The notes beneath the pieces were generated by a model. That model had not been told where the DNA came from, searched no databases, and saw only the letters and a program-made list of their open reading frames with translations. A program made the translations under genes and the position numbers. DNA of 64,000 nucleotides. Origin: Maricaulis sp. Lineage in GTDB: Bacteria; Pseudomonadota; Alphaproteobacteria; Caulobacterales; Maricaulaceae. The stretch spans positions 1-64,000 of the forward strand of contig NZ_JASBRI010000029.1 in the NCBI RefSeq assembly GCF_030149515.1, given 5' to 3'. Positions 47,653 to 58,544 of the stretch are shown one piece after another. Position 1 is the stretch's first letter. The number at the start of each line of letters is the position of its first letter.

Positions 47653-48225
47653 TCAGAACCGGTCCGCAGGTGCAGGCCGGAAACCGGCCGGCCCGGCATT
47701 GGGCACGGGCGCTGGAGACGGACCCCGCCCGCCATAGGTCGGTGCCATCGCGCCGATGGATATCGCGTCGACTTGATCCGTCGAACAGGTGAGGCGGCCG
47801 CGCATGTCGAACACGTCGAGCCGGGCGACGATGCGGCGCGTATCGATTTGTCCGCCCCCCAGGGCCGGACCCCGATGCATGGCGAGGAAATGGCGCTGCA
47901 ATTGCGATTCGGCCAGCACCGCCTCGGCCCGGCCCCGGCTGTCGAAACGGCCTTCCAGGTCGGCCAGGACGTCATTGCCCGCACCGCGCCGCTGAATCAC
48001 CAGGCGATAGCGTCCGTGCTGGCCCGGACCGGCCTTCGCCAGCAGCGGCCCCGAGCGGTAGAAGCCGTAATACTGCAGCCCGCACGCGGCGCCATTGTCC
48101 AGCGGAATACCGCGAACGCCATTGTGCGACGGCACGGTCTGGGCGGCCGCCTGGCCGGCGGATGCCAGGGCCATCGTCACGGCCGCCGCGCCGGCGGCCA
48201 GGGTTTTCAGGCAAGTGCGGGACAT
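47653..48225 (-). CDS. Second, longer CsgH-like secreted protein
   Basis: Protein of 190 residues; GAGGAGG precedes the start; signal peptide 1-28 (ASAGQAAAQ). The mature part resembles CsgH: a first Cys (AACGLQYYG), then GRYRLVIQRRGAGNDVLADL, EGRFDSRGR, IVARLDVFDMRGRLTC, but with a longer insert before the last strand and a Pro-rich tail (APTYGGRGPSPAPVPNAGPA). It is upstream of curlin with its own terminator. I propose a curli chaperone or a minor fibre component; the family assignment is by eye. Confidence 0.6.
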   Translation of the reverse strand: MSRTCLKTLAAGAAAVTMALASAGQAAAQTVPSHNGVRGIPLDNGAACGLQYYGFYRSGPLLAKAGPGQHGRYRLVIQRRGAGNDVLADLEGRFDSRGRAEAVLAESQLQRHFLAMHRGPALGGGQIDTRRIVARLDVFDMRGRLTCSTDQVDAISIGAMAPTYGGRGPSPAPVPNAGPAGFRPAPADRF

Positions 48226-48316
48226 GAAGACCTCCTCGATTGTCGCGAGGAGCATGGCGCACACCGGATTAGCCGGGCATGAGCAACGGGTTCAGGCCGC
48301 ATTCATCGCCGCAGCA

Positions 48317-49210
48317 TCACGCGCGGGCCATCTCTCGAAGGGGTTTGTCGTCCCCGTCGCGCGGCGGCAGGAGGATGGAGGCTTCCACGGTATTGCCGAC
48401 GCCGAGATAGTTGACCTGGGTAAAGCCCATCGACCTGGCCAGCTTGATGCCCTTGCCGCGATAGCCCGCCCGCGCGGGATTGGCCATTTCAGCGGTTTCC
48501 GCATCTATCCCCTCTCCATCGTCCTGGATAAGAAAGGAGATCGAGCGCACACCCCGGTGGAAACGCAGCTTTACCCGGCGATCGGCATAGCCCGGCTCGT
48601 CCATCCGCTTCCTCAGCTTGCGATACCAGGAACCGTCCGCCAGGCCCTTGGCCTTTTCCGTCGCGTCGTATTCCAGGTTTCCGTGCTCGATCGCATTGGC
48701 CAGCAATACGTAGAGACCGACCGAGGTCTGGCATGGCTCCGGGCAGGACCGGCCCAGGAAAACCGCCGTATCGCGCGCCTCCTCCAGTGTCTGCACCGAG
48801 AACTCACCATCGGACAGGGTGTGGATCGCCCCCAGGCCGGCATCGTGATCGTCGGGTACGGCCATCAGGTATTCCCGATAGGCGCGCATTCCCTCGATCG
48901 CATTGGTCAGCGTACCGGCATCGGTGTCGTGATCCAGATAGAGATCGGCCCCCGTGCGCCGGGCATTCCCGGTCACCCAGAGCGAGAACTGTTTCGGCGC
49001 CGCATTGGTCTTCGCCTCGGCGATACACTTGCCGTGGGCATCGTCCGCAACCACCAGGGCCACAGGCCCCTCCTGGTCCATCGTCGGCCCCATATAGACC
49101 GTCATGCCCAGACCCTTTGCCAGCGCGCGGGACACCACGCGCGTGCGGTTGCTGTCGCTCATGCAGAGCCAGATACGGTATGGTGTCTTGCCGGTCTCGG
49201 CGGGGGCCAT
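48317..49210 (-). CDS. Receiver-like/HATPase regulator (RsbW-like)
   Basis: Protein of 297 residues. The N-terminal 120 residues have a receiver-like alpha/beta pattern (YRIWLCMSDSNRTRVVSRAL, ALVVADDAHGKCIAEAKTN) but no clear phospho-acceptor motif. The C-terminal part is a HATPase_c fold: N-box VLLANAIEHGNLEYD, G1 box IQDDGEGID, G2 box YRGKGIKLARSMGFTQVNY. No dimerisation/phospho-His segment is present, so it is more like an anti-sigma-factor kinase than a sensor kinase. The start has CGGAGA upstream. No sigma factor or anti-sigma partner is adjacent. Confidence 0.8.
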   Translation of the reverse strand: MAPAETGKTPYRIWLCMSDSNRTRVVSRALAKGLGMTVYMGPTMDQEGPVALVVADDAHGKCIAEAKTNAAPKQFSLWVTGNARRTGADLYLDHDTDAGTLTNAIEGMRAYREYLMAVPDDHDAGLGAIHTLSDGEFSVQTLEEARDTAVFLGRSCPEPCQTSVGLYVLLANAIEHGNLEYDATEKAKGLADGSWYRKLRKRMDEPGYADRRVKLRFHRGVRSISFLIQDDGEGIDAETAEMANPARAGYRGKGIKLARSMGFTQVNYLGVGNTVEASILLPPRDGDDKPLREMARA

Positions 49211-49415
49211 GACGTCTCCGCAGCTCGCGAATCCAAGCAGTTATCCTTGCCACGCAGTATTCACACAAGACATTAACAATGACTATCGAGCGCTGCGCCG
49301 GCAAATACGCGCCCAGCGGGCATCATTCCTGACACAAGGCTGTCAGGGCCACAGGCTTAGAACAATGGGCGAACGGTACCGCACGGGGCGGTGCCGGACG
49401 CCCAGGATGCCCGTG

Positions 49416-50039
49416 ATGTACAAGCTCTACCATTTCCCCTTTTCCCAGCACGCCCGACGTGTCGTCACCCTGCTCGAGGCCGCCGGCCTGCCCTATACGC
49501 TCGAACATGTTGCCATGGACGCGGGCGAACATCTCACGCCCGCCTATCTCGCCATCAATCCCAATCGCCAGGTCCCCACCCTTGTCTGCGACGGCCTGAA
49601 GATTCACGAATCCACGGCCATCATGCGCTATCTGTGCAACCGGCACGGTCTGGAGGACTGGTATCCCTCGGCGCTGCCGGTACGGGCCGAGATCGACCAG
49701 TGGGTGGACTGGACCCAGAGCCGCATGGCTCAGGCGGTCATCGATATCGTGTTCAATTCGGTCTTCGCACCCGCCCATATGCGCGATCACGCCGCCATCG
49801 AACGCGGCAAGGCGCGCATGAGCGAACTCGCTCCGATGATCGAAGCGCGGCTGGACGGCCGCGACTGGATTGCCGGGACCGACCGGCCAAGCATCGCCGA
49901 CGTCGTCATCGCCTCCAATATTTCCCAGCTGCAACTGGCCGGATGGCGGCCCGCCAACGGCAACTTCAAGGCCTGGTACGGGCGTGTCTGCGCCATCGAG
50001 GCATTTGCGAAAACGCTGCCGGAAATGGAAGCGGCGTAA
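49416..50039 (+). CDS. Glutathione S-transferase
   Basis: Protein of 207 residues. ATG 49416 follows AGGA by 8 bases; 49407 is an in-frame alternative. The N-terminal thioredoxin-like domain reads LYHFPFSQHARRVVTLLEAA with the active-site Ser, and cis-Pro in RQVPTLVCDGLKIHESTAI. The C-terminal helical domain contains WIAGTDRPSIADVVIASNIS. The family conjugates or reduces electrophiles with glutathione; the substrate is unknown. The YciI gene follows after 17 bp and is probably co-transcribed. Confidence 0.9.
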   Translation: MYKLYHFPFSQHARRVVTLLEAAGLPYTLEHVAMDAGEHLTPAYLAINPNRQVPTLVCDGLKIHESTAIMRYLCNRHGLEDWYPSALPVRAEIDQWVDWTQSRMAQAVIDIVFNSVFAPAHMRDHAAIERGKARMSELAPMIEARLDGRDWIAGTDRPSIADVVIASNISQLQLAGWRPANGNFKAWYGRVCAIEAFAKTLPEMEAA

Positions 50040-50056
50040 AGCCCGGAGATTGAAAA

Positions 50057-50344
50057 ATGTTTGTCATCCTGCTCAGATTTTCCGGCAACAAGGCGCGTGC
50101 CGGAGCCTTCATGGACGGCCACAAGGCCTGGCTGAGCCGCGGGTTCGACGACGGCATCTTCCTGATGTCGGGCAGTCTTCAGCCCAATGCGGGCGGCGCC
50201 ATCCTCGCCCACAACACCACGATGGACGAACTCCGGACCCGCGTGGGCGAGGACCCGTTCGTCGCGGAAAATGTCGTCAATGCGGAAGTCTTCGAGATCA
50301 CGCCATCCCGCGCGGGAAGGCAGCTGGACTTCTTGCTGGCGTAA
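50057..50344 (+). CDS. YciI-like protein
   Basis: Small protein of 95 residues with the ferredoxin-like YciI fold: FVILLRFSGNKARAGAFMDG, HKAWLSRGFDDGIFLMSGSL, DPFVAENVVNAEVFEITPSR. The His-Asp pair of the family is seen as H22 and D75 or its neighbour, though I did not align it. Role unknown. It is paired with the GST gene. Confidence 0.85.
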   Translation: MFVILLRFSGNKARAGAFMDGHKAWLSRGFDDGIFLMSGSLQPNAGGAILAHNTTMDELRTRVGEDPFVAENVVNAEVFEITPSRAGRQLDFLLA

Positions 50345-50473
50345 GCGTGCGGGATGAGGAGCGGTCGGTTTCGCCGATCGCAAAAGTCCGGGGACTTTAG
50401 CGACACGAAGAATGGCGGGCGCCGGTAAACCGGTCTGGTTTTTGGGCGTGACATCCATCGACATCCCGCACGC
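50345..50473. repeat. 12-bp inverted repeat bounding a 129-bp segment
   Basis: GCGTGCGGGATG (50345-50356, overlapping the end of the YciI stop region) and CATCCCGCACGC (50462-50473) are perfect inverted copies about 105 bases apart. The inner segment has no gene. It could be a small non-autonomous element or chance. Confidence 0.3.
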
Positions 50474-50597
50474 GGAGCTTTCCCGGGCACAAGTGACCGA
50501 GCTCGCGTCTCCCGTCCCGGAAACCGTCTCCGTGTCCAAGCCAGATGCAAAGGACGGGGACAGGCCGGGACACGTTTCCGGAAAGTGGCTGGCAGGC

Positions 50598-51365
50598 CTA
50601 CGCGTCGCGTTCGCGGACCACACCGGCGGCACGTTCGCGGCGGGTGGGGAAGCGGTAGAAGATGTGGGTGCCGATGCGGCGGGTGCGCACCAGATTGTCG
50701 TTCCAGTAGGGATCGACAGCCACAGTGTGATAGTGCGTCGCGTGGCGGGTCACATCCCGGCCGAAGCCCATGAAGGCGTGCTGGGCGACCAGCTGCGACC
50801 GGCGCCAGGCCCGGCCGCGGGCTTCGCGCATGATCGAGCCGTCACAGGTGAAGGTGAACTGGCAGCCGGTATGGCGTTCGGAGCCCTCGAAGACCACGCC
50901 GCAGATCGAATCCGGATAGGAGCGGTGGCGCACGCGGTTCATCACGACCTGGGCCACGGCGAGCTGGCCGACAAAGGGTTCCGAGCGCGCTTCGTAGTAG
51001 ATCGCGCGGGCCAGGCAGTCGATTTCGGCATTGAGGCCGGCCGCGGTGTCGAAGTGGGAACTGTCGAAAGTCCGCAGATCGTCCAGCGAACGGGCGGTCA
51101 GGATCGCCCCCATTTCGCGGTCGGCCTCCAGCGCGATCGAGGCGATGCGCAGCGCACGCGGAGCTTCCCAGCTCTCGCCGACATCGCCGCGCACGAGATA
51201 GTGCCGGGCCAGACGCTGCCATTGGAGCGTCTCGTCCTGTTCGCGCGCCCGGGCGGACGCCAGATTGAGAACCAGTATGGTCAGCGCGCACAGCAGCAAG
51301 GTCGCCAGCATGTGCAATGCTGTCGCGACCTGTTTCTGCTGGCTGCGTGCCTCGTCCAAATTCAT
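50598..51365 (-). CDS. SleB-type cell wall hydrolase
   Basis: Protein of 255 residues with an N-terminal membrane helix (about 17-40) and a C-terminal Hydrolase_2 (SleB/CwlJ) domain. Seen motifs: CLARAIYYEARSEPFVGQLA with the presumed catalytic Glu, AQVVMNRVRHRSYPDSICGV, CQFTFTCDG, ATHYHTVAVDPYW and the final RRIGTHIFYRF. In non-spore-formers such proteins probably trim peptidoglycan. It lies downstream of ppdK but separated by a terminator. Confidence 0.88.
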   Translation of the reverse strand: MNLDEARSQQKQVATALHMLATLLLCALTILVLNLASARAREQDETLQWQRLARHYLVRGDVGESWEAPRALRIASIALEADREMGAILTARSLDDLRTFDSSHFDTAAGLNAEIDCLARAIYYEARSEPFVGQLAVAQVVMNRVRHRSYPDSICGVVFEGSERHTGCQFTFTCDGSIMREARGRAWRRSQLVAQHAFMGFGRDVTRHATHYHTVAVDPYWNDNLVRTRRIGTHIFYRFPTRRERAAGVVRERDA

Positions 51366-51514
51366 CCGGTCTCTGACTTTCTCTCAAAACGGCTCGAATC
51401 GATCCGTGCAAGTCACGAACCTACCATGAAGCTTCGACCTGAATCCTTCATGAAAAAGTGCGCGGCTATCTATGGAAGGCCGCGGCTACGGTCAACCCGA
51501 CCGCCCGATTACAA

Positions 51515-51548
51515 ATAAGAAATGACTCCCCCAAACCAAGGGGGAGTC
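51515..51548 (-). terminator. Terminator of ppdK
   Basis: A perfect 9-bp stem GACTCCCCC/GGGGGAGTC with loop AAACCAA. On the minus strand it is followed by ATTTCTTATTT and lies 28 bases after the ppdK stop. The plus side has a short TTTT too. Confidence 0.7.
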
Positions 51549-51575
51549 GCTTTTACGCATTGTTTTCAGCAAGTT

Positions 51576-54260
<2,685 letters not shown>

Positions 54261-54318
54261 GCCTGGAAACTCCTGGAGTTGGGTGCGTGGCCTATTGAAA
54301 TGTCGGCCGGAGATTTTT

Positions 54319-54495
54319 CCTCCCCAATGTCAGTTGGGGAGGTGGATCGCCACGCAAGTGGCGAGACGGAGGGGCCGCCGTGCGCAGCACGGCGGAATGC
54401 CCGCGCCAAGCTCGACCGCCCTCCCGGCGCTGCGCGCCGGGCCCCTTCGACCCGCGGCTCCGCCGCGGCCCACTTCCCCACTTTGTGGGGAGGAA
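54319..54495. repeat. Cluster of GC-rich intergenic palindromes between glyS and ppdK
   Basis: At least six hairpins follow one another: CCTCCCCAA/TTGGGGAGG, CGCCAC/GTGGCG, CGCCGTG/CACGGCG, CCCGGCGC/GCGCCGGG, CCGCGGC/GCCGCGG and TTCCCCAC/GTGGGGAG. The outer two mirror each other in type. The right-hand module (CTTCGACCCG, hairpin, CGGCCCAC, TTCCCCA) recurs at 57271-57322, so this is a repeat family. The 54261-54584 gap holds nothing else. Confidence 0.55.
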
Positions 54496-54584
54496 AACCC
54501 GCCCCGCCTTCGCGGAGGCTCCATCCGGGATGACAGGGCGAATGAGCGGAAACAAGGCTGTCTGCAATGAAAAGCATGATGCGT

Positions 54585-56705
54585 CTAGCCTGAGATCTTG
54601 TCGAAGTCCGCGACTTCGCGGACGGCCGTGCGGATTTGCGACAATAGGAAAAGTCTGTTGCGGCGCAACGCGGGATCGTCGCTGTTAACGGTCACGTGCT
54701 CGAAAAAGGCATCGATCGGTGCACGGAGCGTCGCCAGCGCGGCCATGGCGGCCTCGAAATCCTCCGAGACCAGCGCCTGTTCCGCCTCGCCCTTCACCGT
54801 GTTCACGGCGGCGATCAGCGCGCGTTCCTGGTCTTCCGGGGCGGCGGCGAGATAACCGGCTTCCAGCTCGCCCTCGAAAGCGCCCTCGCCGTCCTTCTTC
54901 TCTTCCGCCCGCACGATGTTGGAGGCGCGGTTATAGCCGGCCAGCAGCGCCGCGCCGTCATCGGTGTCGAGGAAGGCCTGCAGCGCGCGGGCCTTGGCCG
55001 TGACGCGGACGAGATCGTCATCGCCGAGGGCAAAGACGGCGTCGATCACGTCGTAACGGATGCCTTCGTCGCGGAGGTGGACTTTCAGGCGGTCGGCGAA
55101 GAAGGCGAGGAGGTCTCGCCCCCCCTCTCCACCTAGAGCACTAAAATACCAGCCGCCGGCTTGCTTCGCTGCGAAGGAGGCCAAGTGGAAATCCGCTCTA
55201 GGAATTGCACGATCAAGCAGAGGCATCTTGAGCCGTTCTTCCAACAAAATCCGGATCATCCCCAGCGCTGCCCGCCTCAGCGCAAACGGATCCTTCGACC
55301 CTGTCGGCTTTTCATCGATGGCCCAGAATCCGACCAGCGTGTCCAGCTTGTCGGCCAGCGCGACGGCAGCGGAGACCGGTGCGGTCGGCACGGCGTCGGA
55401 CGGGCCCTGCGGCTTGTAGTGGTCCAGACAAGCGTCGGCGATCTCGGGCGCCTCGCCCTGGTCGAGGGCGTAATAGCGGCCCATCGCGCCCTGCAGCTCG
55501 GGGAATTCATAGACCATCTCGGAGACGAGATCGGCCTTGGCCAGGCGGGCGGCCTTTTCGGCCATGTCGGCATCGGCGCCGACGACCGGGGCCAGTTCGC
55601 GCGCCAGCGCGGCGACGCGCTCGACCTTGTCGGCCACCGTGCCCAGCTTTTCGTGGAAGGTCACCTTCGACAGCTCTTTCGCCATCTCGTCGAGCGGCGT
55701 CTTGCGGTCATTGTCCCAGAAGTGGCGGGCGTCGGAGAGGCGGGCCGAGAGGACGCGGGCATTGCCCGCCGCGATGGCCTTGCCGCCGTCCGGGGCAACC
55801 TGGTTGGCGATGACGACGAATTTCGACGTCACGCCGGCCTCGCCCGGCCTTTTCACCGCGAAATACTTCTGGTGGGTCTTCATGGTGAGGGTGATGACTT
55901 CCGGCGGCAAGTCCAGGAAGTCCGGATCCATCTCGCCCAGGAGCGGCACCGGCCATTCCACCAGGCCCGCCACTTCGGTGAGCAGGCCGGCATCCTCCAC
56001 CAGTTCCAGCCCCGCCTCGGCACACACCTTGCGCGCGCCCTCCAGGATGATCGCCTCGCGCTCTTCGCGCTGCTGGATCACATGGCCCTCTTCGCGCAGC
56101 ACTTTGGTGTATTGCGCAAAGTCCGTGATCTCGAACGGGCCGCGGCCCATGCGGCGATGGCCTTCGGTGAGATTGCCGGTCTTGATGCCAAAGACCTCGA
56201 AATCGACCACATCGCCATCGAAGATGCACAGGAGGCGCTGGATCGGACGCACCCAGCGCTGGGCCTTGTCGCCCTCGCCGAACTTCATGGATTTGGGCCA
56301 GGGGAAAGCCTTCATCACTTCGGGGATCGCCTCGGCGATCACGTCGGCCGTGGCACGGCCGGGCTTTTCGATCAGGGCGACCCAGAATTCGCCCTTCTTG
56401 TCTTCGCGCTTTTCGCAGCTGTCGAGACTGTCGAGCCCGGCGCCGCGCAGGAAGCCTTCCACCGCCTTGTCCGGCGCGCCGACGCGCGGTCCCTTGCGCT
56501 CCTCGCGCACATCGTCCGTCTTCACCGGCAGTCCCTCGACCACCAGACCCAGGCGGCGCGGACCGGCGAAGGTCGCCATCGAGGTCCAGGTGAGGCCGGC
56601 CGCCTTGAGTTTTTCGCTCACCAGCCTGTCGAGATCGGCCTCGGCGCGCGGCTGCATGCGCGCGGGGATTTCCTCGCAGAAGATTTCGAAGAGGAGTTCG
56701 GACAT
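54585..56705 (-). CDS. glyS: Glycyl-tRNA synthetase beta subunit
   Basis: Large subunit of the alpha2-beta2 glycyl-tRNA synthetase, 706 residues, full length. Conserved parts include LLFEIFCEEIPARMQPRAEA at the start, the HD-like region with the TMKTHQKYFAVK and DARHFWDNDRKTPL motifs, and the C-terminal DALR-type anticodon-binding helices (FFEHVTVNSDDPALRRNRLF). It is the third gene of glyQ-GFA-glyS; the GFA gene ends 12 bp before it. Confidence 0.96.
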   Translation of the reverse strand: MSELLFEIFCEEIPARMQPRAEADLDRLVSEKLKAAGLTWTSMATFAGPRRLGLVVEGLPVKTDDVREERKGPRVGAPDKAVEGFLRGAGLDSLDSCEKREDKKGEFWVALIEKPGRATADVIAEAIPEVMKAFPWPKSMKFGEGDKAQRWVRPIQRLLCIFDGDVVDFEVFGIKTGNLTEGHRRMGRGPFEITDFAQYTKVLREEGHVIQQREEREAIILEGARKVCAEAGLELVEDAGLLTEVAGLVEWPVPLLGEMDPDFLDLPPEVITLTMKTHQKYFAVKRPGEAGVTSKFVVIANQVAPDGGKAIAAGNARVLSARLSDARHFWDNDRKTPLDEMAKELSKVTFHEKLGTVADKVERVAALARELAPVVGADADMAEKAARLAKADLVSEMVYEFPELQGAMGRYYALDQGEAPEIADACLDHYKPQGPSDAVPTAPVSAAVALADKLDTLVGFWAIDEKPTGSKDPFALRRAALGMIRILLEERLKMPLLDRAIPRADFHLASFAAKQAGGWYFSALGGEGGRDLLAFFADRLKVHLRDEGIRYDVIDAVFALGDDDLVRVTAKARALQAFLDTDDGAALLAGYNRASNIVRAEEKKDGEGAFEGELEAGYLAAAPEDQERALIAAVNTVKGEAEQALVSEDFEAAMAALATLRAPIDAFFEHVTVNSDDPALRRNRLFLLSQIRTAVREVADFDKISG

Positions 56706-56717
56706 CTCGTCTTTCCG

Positions 56718-57179
56718 TTAAGAGGCGTGCTCTTGCGCCGCCCAGCGCTCCATCAGCGCGTAATAGCTGTCGTCAGGCGCTTCTTCGTAGATCAGCGCGT
56801 TTTCGTCGAAAATCATCCAGTCCTGGGCAGACTTGACCCAGATATGGCCGACCGGTTTCAGCCTGGCCCGGTCGTCCAGCGTGCCTGCCTTCACCGACAG
56901 GGCCGGCCGGCCCTCGGTATCGTGCGCGATGCGACAGCCGCACTTGGCGCAGAACAGGCCCAGCTTTTTCTTCTTGCTCGCCGTGGGGATCTCGAAGGCC
57001 GCGGCCCCGCCCTTGAGGAAGCGGAACCCGTCGCGCTCGACCAGCATGGACAGGCCGAAAGCCGAGGAGGATTGCTGCTGGCAGGTGGTGCAGTGGCAGG
57101 CATAGAGCGTCAGCGGCCGCTTGGTGATCTCGAACCGGACCGCCCCGCACTGACAACCGCCGCGAAGGGGGAGTTTCAT
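56718..57179 (-). CDS. GFA-family (DUF636) zinc protein inside the gly cluster
   Basis: Protein of 153 residues, Gfa/CENP-V type. Zinc ligands: GGCQCGAVRFE, ACHCTTCQQQSSSAF, and the last pair FCAKCGCRIAH. The start at 57179 has GGAGG 7-11 bases upstream. Named members are linked to glutathione and formaldehyde, but most, like this one, are uncharacterised. It lies between glyQ and glyS and is probably transcribed with them. The 160-bp gap to glyQ contains a palindromic repeat. Confidence 0.85.
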   Translation of the reverse strand: MKLPLRGGCQCGAVRFEITKRPLTLYACHCTTCQQQSSSAFGLSMLVERDGFRFLKGGAAAFEIPTASKKKKLGLFCAKCGCRIAHDTEGRPALSVKAGTLDDRARLKPVGHIWVKSAQDWMIFDENALIYEEAPDDSYYALMERWAAQEHAS

Positions 57180-57200
57180 GATGCGGCCTCCGCACAATTT

Positions 57201-57322
57201 CCATCCTCCCCCTTGATGGTGGAGGGGGTGGGGGCGAGATGTTTGAAAAGGCGAACACCGGGATTCACCCCTTCCGACCCGAGGCTTCGCCTCGGCCCAC
57301 CTTCCCCATCAATGGGAAGGAT
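57201..57322. repeat. Shorter copy of the intergenic palindrome family
   Basis: Begins with CCATCCTCCCCC...GGAGGGGG, contains the hairpin CCGAGGC/GCCTCGG (57279-57295) and ends with CCTTCCC/GGGAAGG. Its right half follows the same order as the right half of the element at 54319-54495. It sits between glyQ and the GFA gene. Confidence 0.5.
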
Positions 57323-57339
57323 GTTTGCTGCCCGCACCA

Positions 57340-58227
57340 TCACGCCACCTCCAGCGCGGCGCGCTCGTTCTTCACCCAGGCTTCTGCGCAGCCCTTGGCG
57401 AGTTCGCGCACGCGGGCGATCCAGCTGGCGCGTTCGGCCACCGAGATGGCGCCGCGGGCATCGACCAGGTTGAACAGGTGCGAGGCCTTGAGACAGAAAT
57501 CATAGGCCGGCAGGGGCAGCGGCTTGTCGAGGTCCAGCAGCGCCATGCACTGGCTTTCCGCACCCTTGAACCACTCGATCAGCATGTCGACATCGGCATG
57601 CTCGAAATTGAATTCGGAATACTGCCGCTCGGCTTCCTGGAAGACCTCGCCGTATTTCAGGCCGGCGCCGTTGAAATCCAGGTCGTAGACATTCTCCACG
57701 CCCTGGACATACATCGCCAGGCGTTCCAGCCCGTAGGTCAGCTCGCCGGAGACAAGGTCGACGTCCAGACCGCCGACCTGCTGGAAATAGGTGAACTGGG
57801 AGACTTCCATCCCGTCGCACCAGACTTCCCAGCCCAGCCCCCAGGCGCCGACGGTGGGATTTTCCCAGTCATCCTCGACAAAGCGCACATCGTGCACGTC
57901 GCGATCGATGCCGATGGCGTCGAGGGAGCCGAGATAAAGGTCCTGCAGGTTGGACGGGCACGGCTTCAGGAGGACCTGGAACTGGTAATAGTGCTGCAGC
58001 CGGTTGGGGTTCTCGCCATAGCGCCCGTCGCCGGGACGGCGCGAGGGCTGGACATAGGCGGCGCGCCAGGGCCGCGGCCCCAGCGAGCGCAGCGTGGTGG
58101 CCGGGTGCAGCGTGCCGGCCCCGACTTCCACGTCATAGGGCTGGAGAATGGCACAGCCCTGCTCCGCCCAGTAATGCTGCAAACGGAGGATCAGGTCCTG
58201 GAAGGACGGCGCATTCGAAGCGGCCAT
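57340..58227 (-). CDS. glyQ: Glycyl-tRNA synthetase alpha subunit
   Basis: Catalytic small subunit, 295 residues. [20 protein letters not shown] is the family start (ATG 58227; a TTG 33 bases upstream is rejected). Class II synthetase motifs: [48 protein letters not shown], and [20 protein letters not shown]. It leads the glyQ-GFA-glyS cluster. Confidence 0.96.
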   Translation of the reverse strand: MAASNAPSFQDLILRLQHYWAEQGCAILQPYDVEVGAGTLHPATTLRSLGPRPWRAAYVQPSRRPGDGRYGENPNRLQHYYQFQVLLKPCPSNLQDLYLGSLDAIGIDRDVHDVRFVEDDWENPTVGAWGLGWEVWCDGMEVSQFTYFQQVGGLDVDLVSGELTYGLERLAMYVQGVENVYDLDFNGAGLKYGEVFQEAERQYSEFNFEHADVDMLIEWFKGAESQCMALLDLDKPLPLPAYDFCLKASHLFNLVDARGAISVAERASWIARVRELAKGCAEAWVKNERAALEVA

Positions 58228-58297
58228 ATCGTGTAGTCCCGGCGAAATGAAACGCGGCAAGAAATCGGGCGGACACTAGGCAACGGGGCCAGTCTAA

Positions 58298-58465
58298 TCA
58301 AGCGCGCGAGTCCTCATCCTGCTGCGCCGCAGCATCCGGATTGAGCCGCGCTTCCACGGCCTTGCGTGCCGCGTCGGCTGCGGCATCGCGCCGGGCGGTC
58401 TTTTTGCCGCGGAAGGCGAGCCAGAGGATAAGCGCCAGGAGGATGAGCAAGACGGTGAGGAGCAT
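58298..58465 (-). CDS. Small single-pass membrane protein
   Basis: Short frame of 55 residues: a hydrophobic helix at the very start (MLLTVLLILLALILWLAFRG) followed by a charged tail (KKTARRDAAADAARKAVEAR). The composition is typical of a real small membrane protein, but no ribosome site is visible before the ATG. It lies between the TrmN6-type gene and glyQ on the same strand. Function unknown. Confidence 0.5.
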   Translation of the reverse strand: MLLTVLLILLALILWLAFRGKKTARRDAAADAARKAVEARLNPDAAAQQDEDSRA

Positions 58466-58544
58466 GGGGACGGGTTTAGCAGGGAAAGGACGGTCTGGAA
58501 CAGACATTCGGCCGGAGCGCGGATACGCGGCGGCCCGTCGAGGC

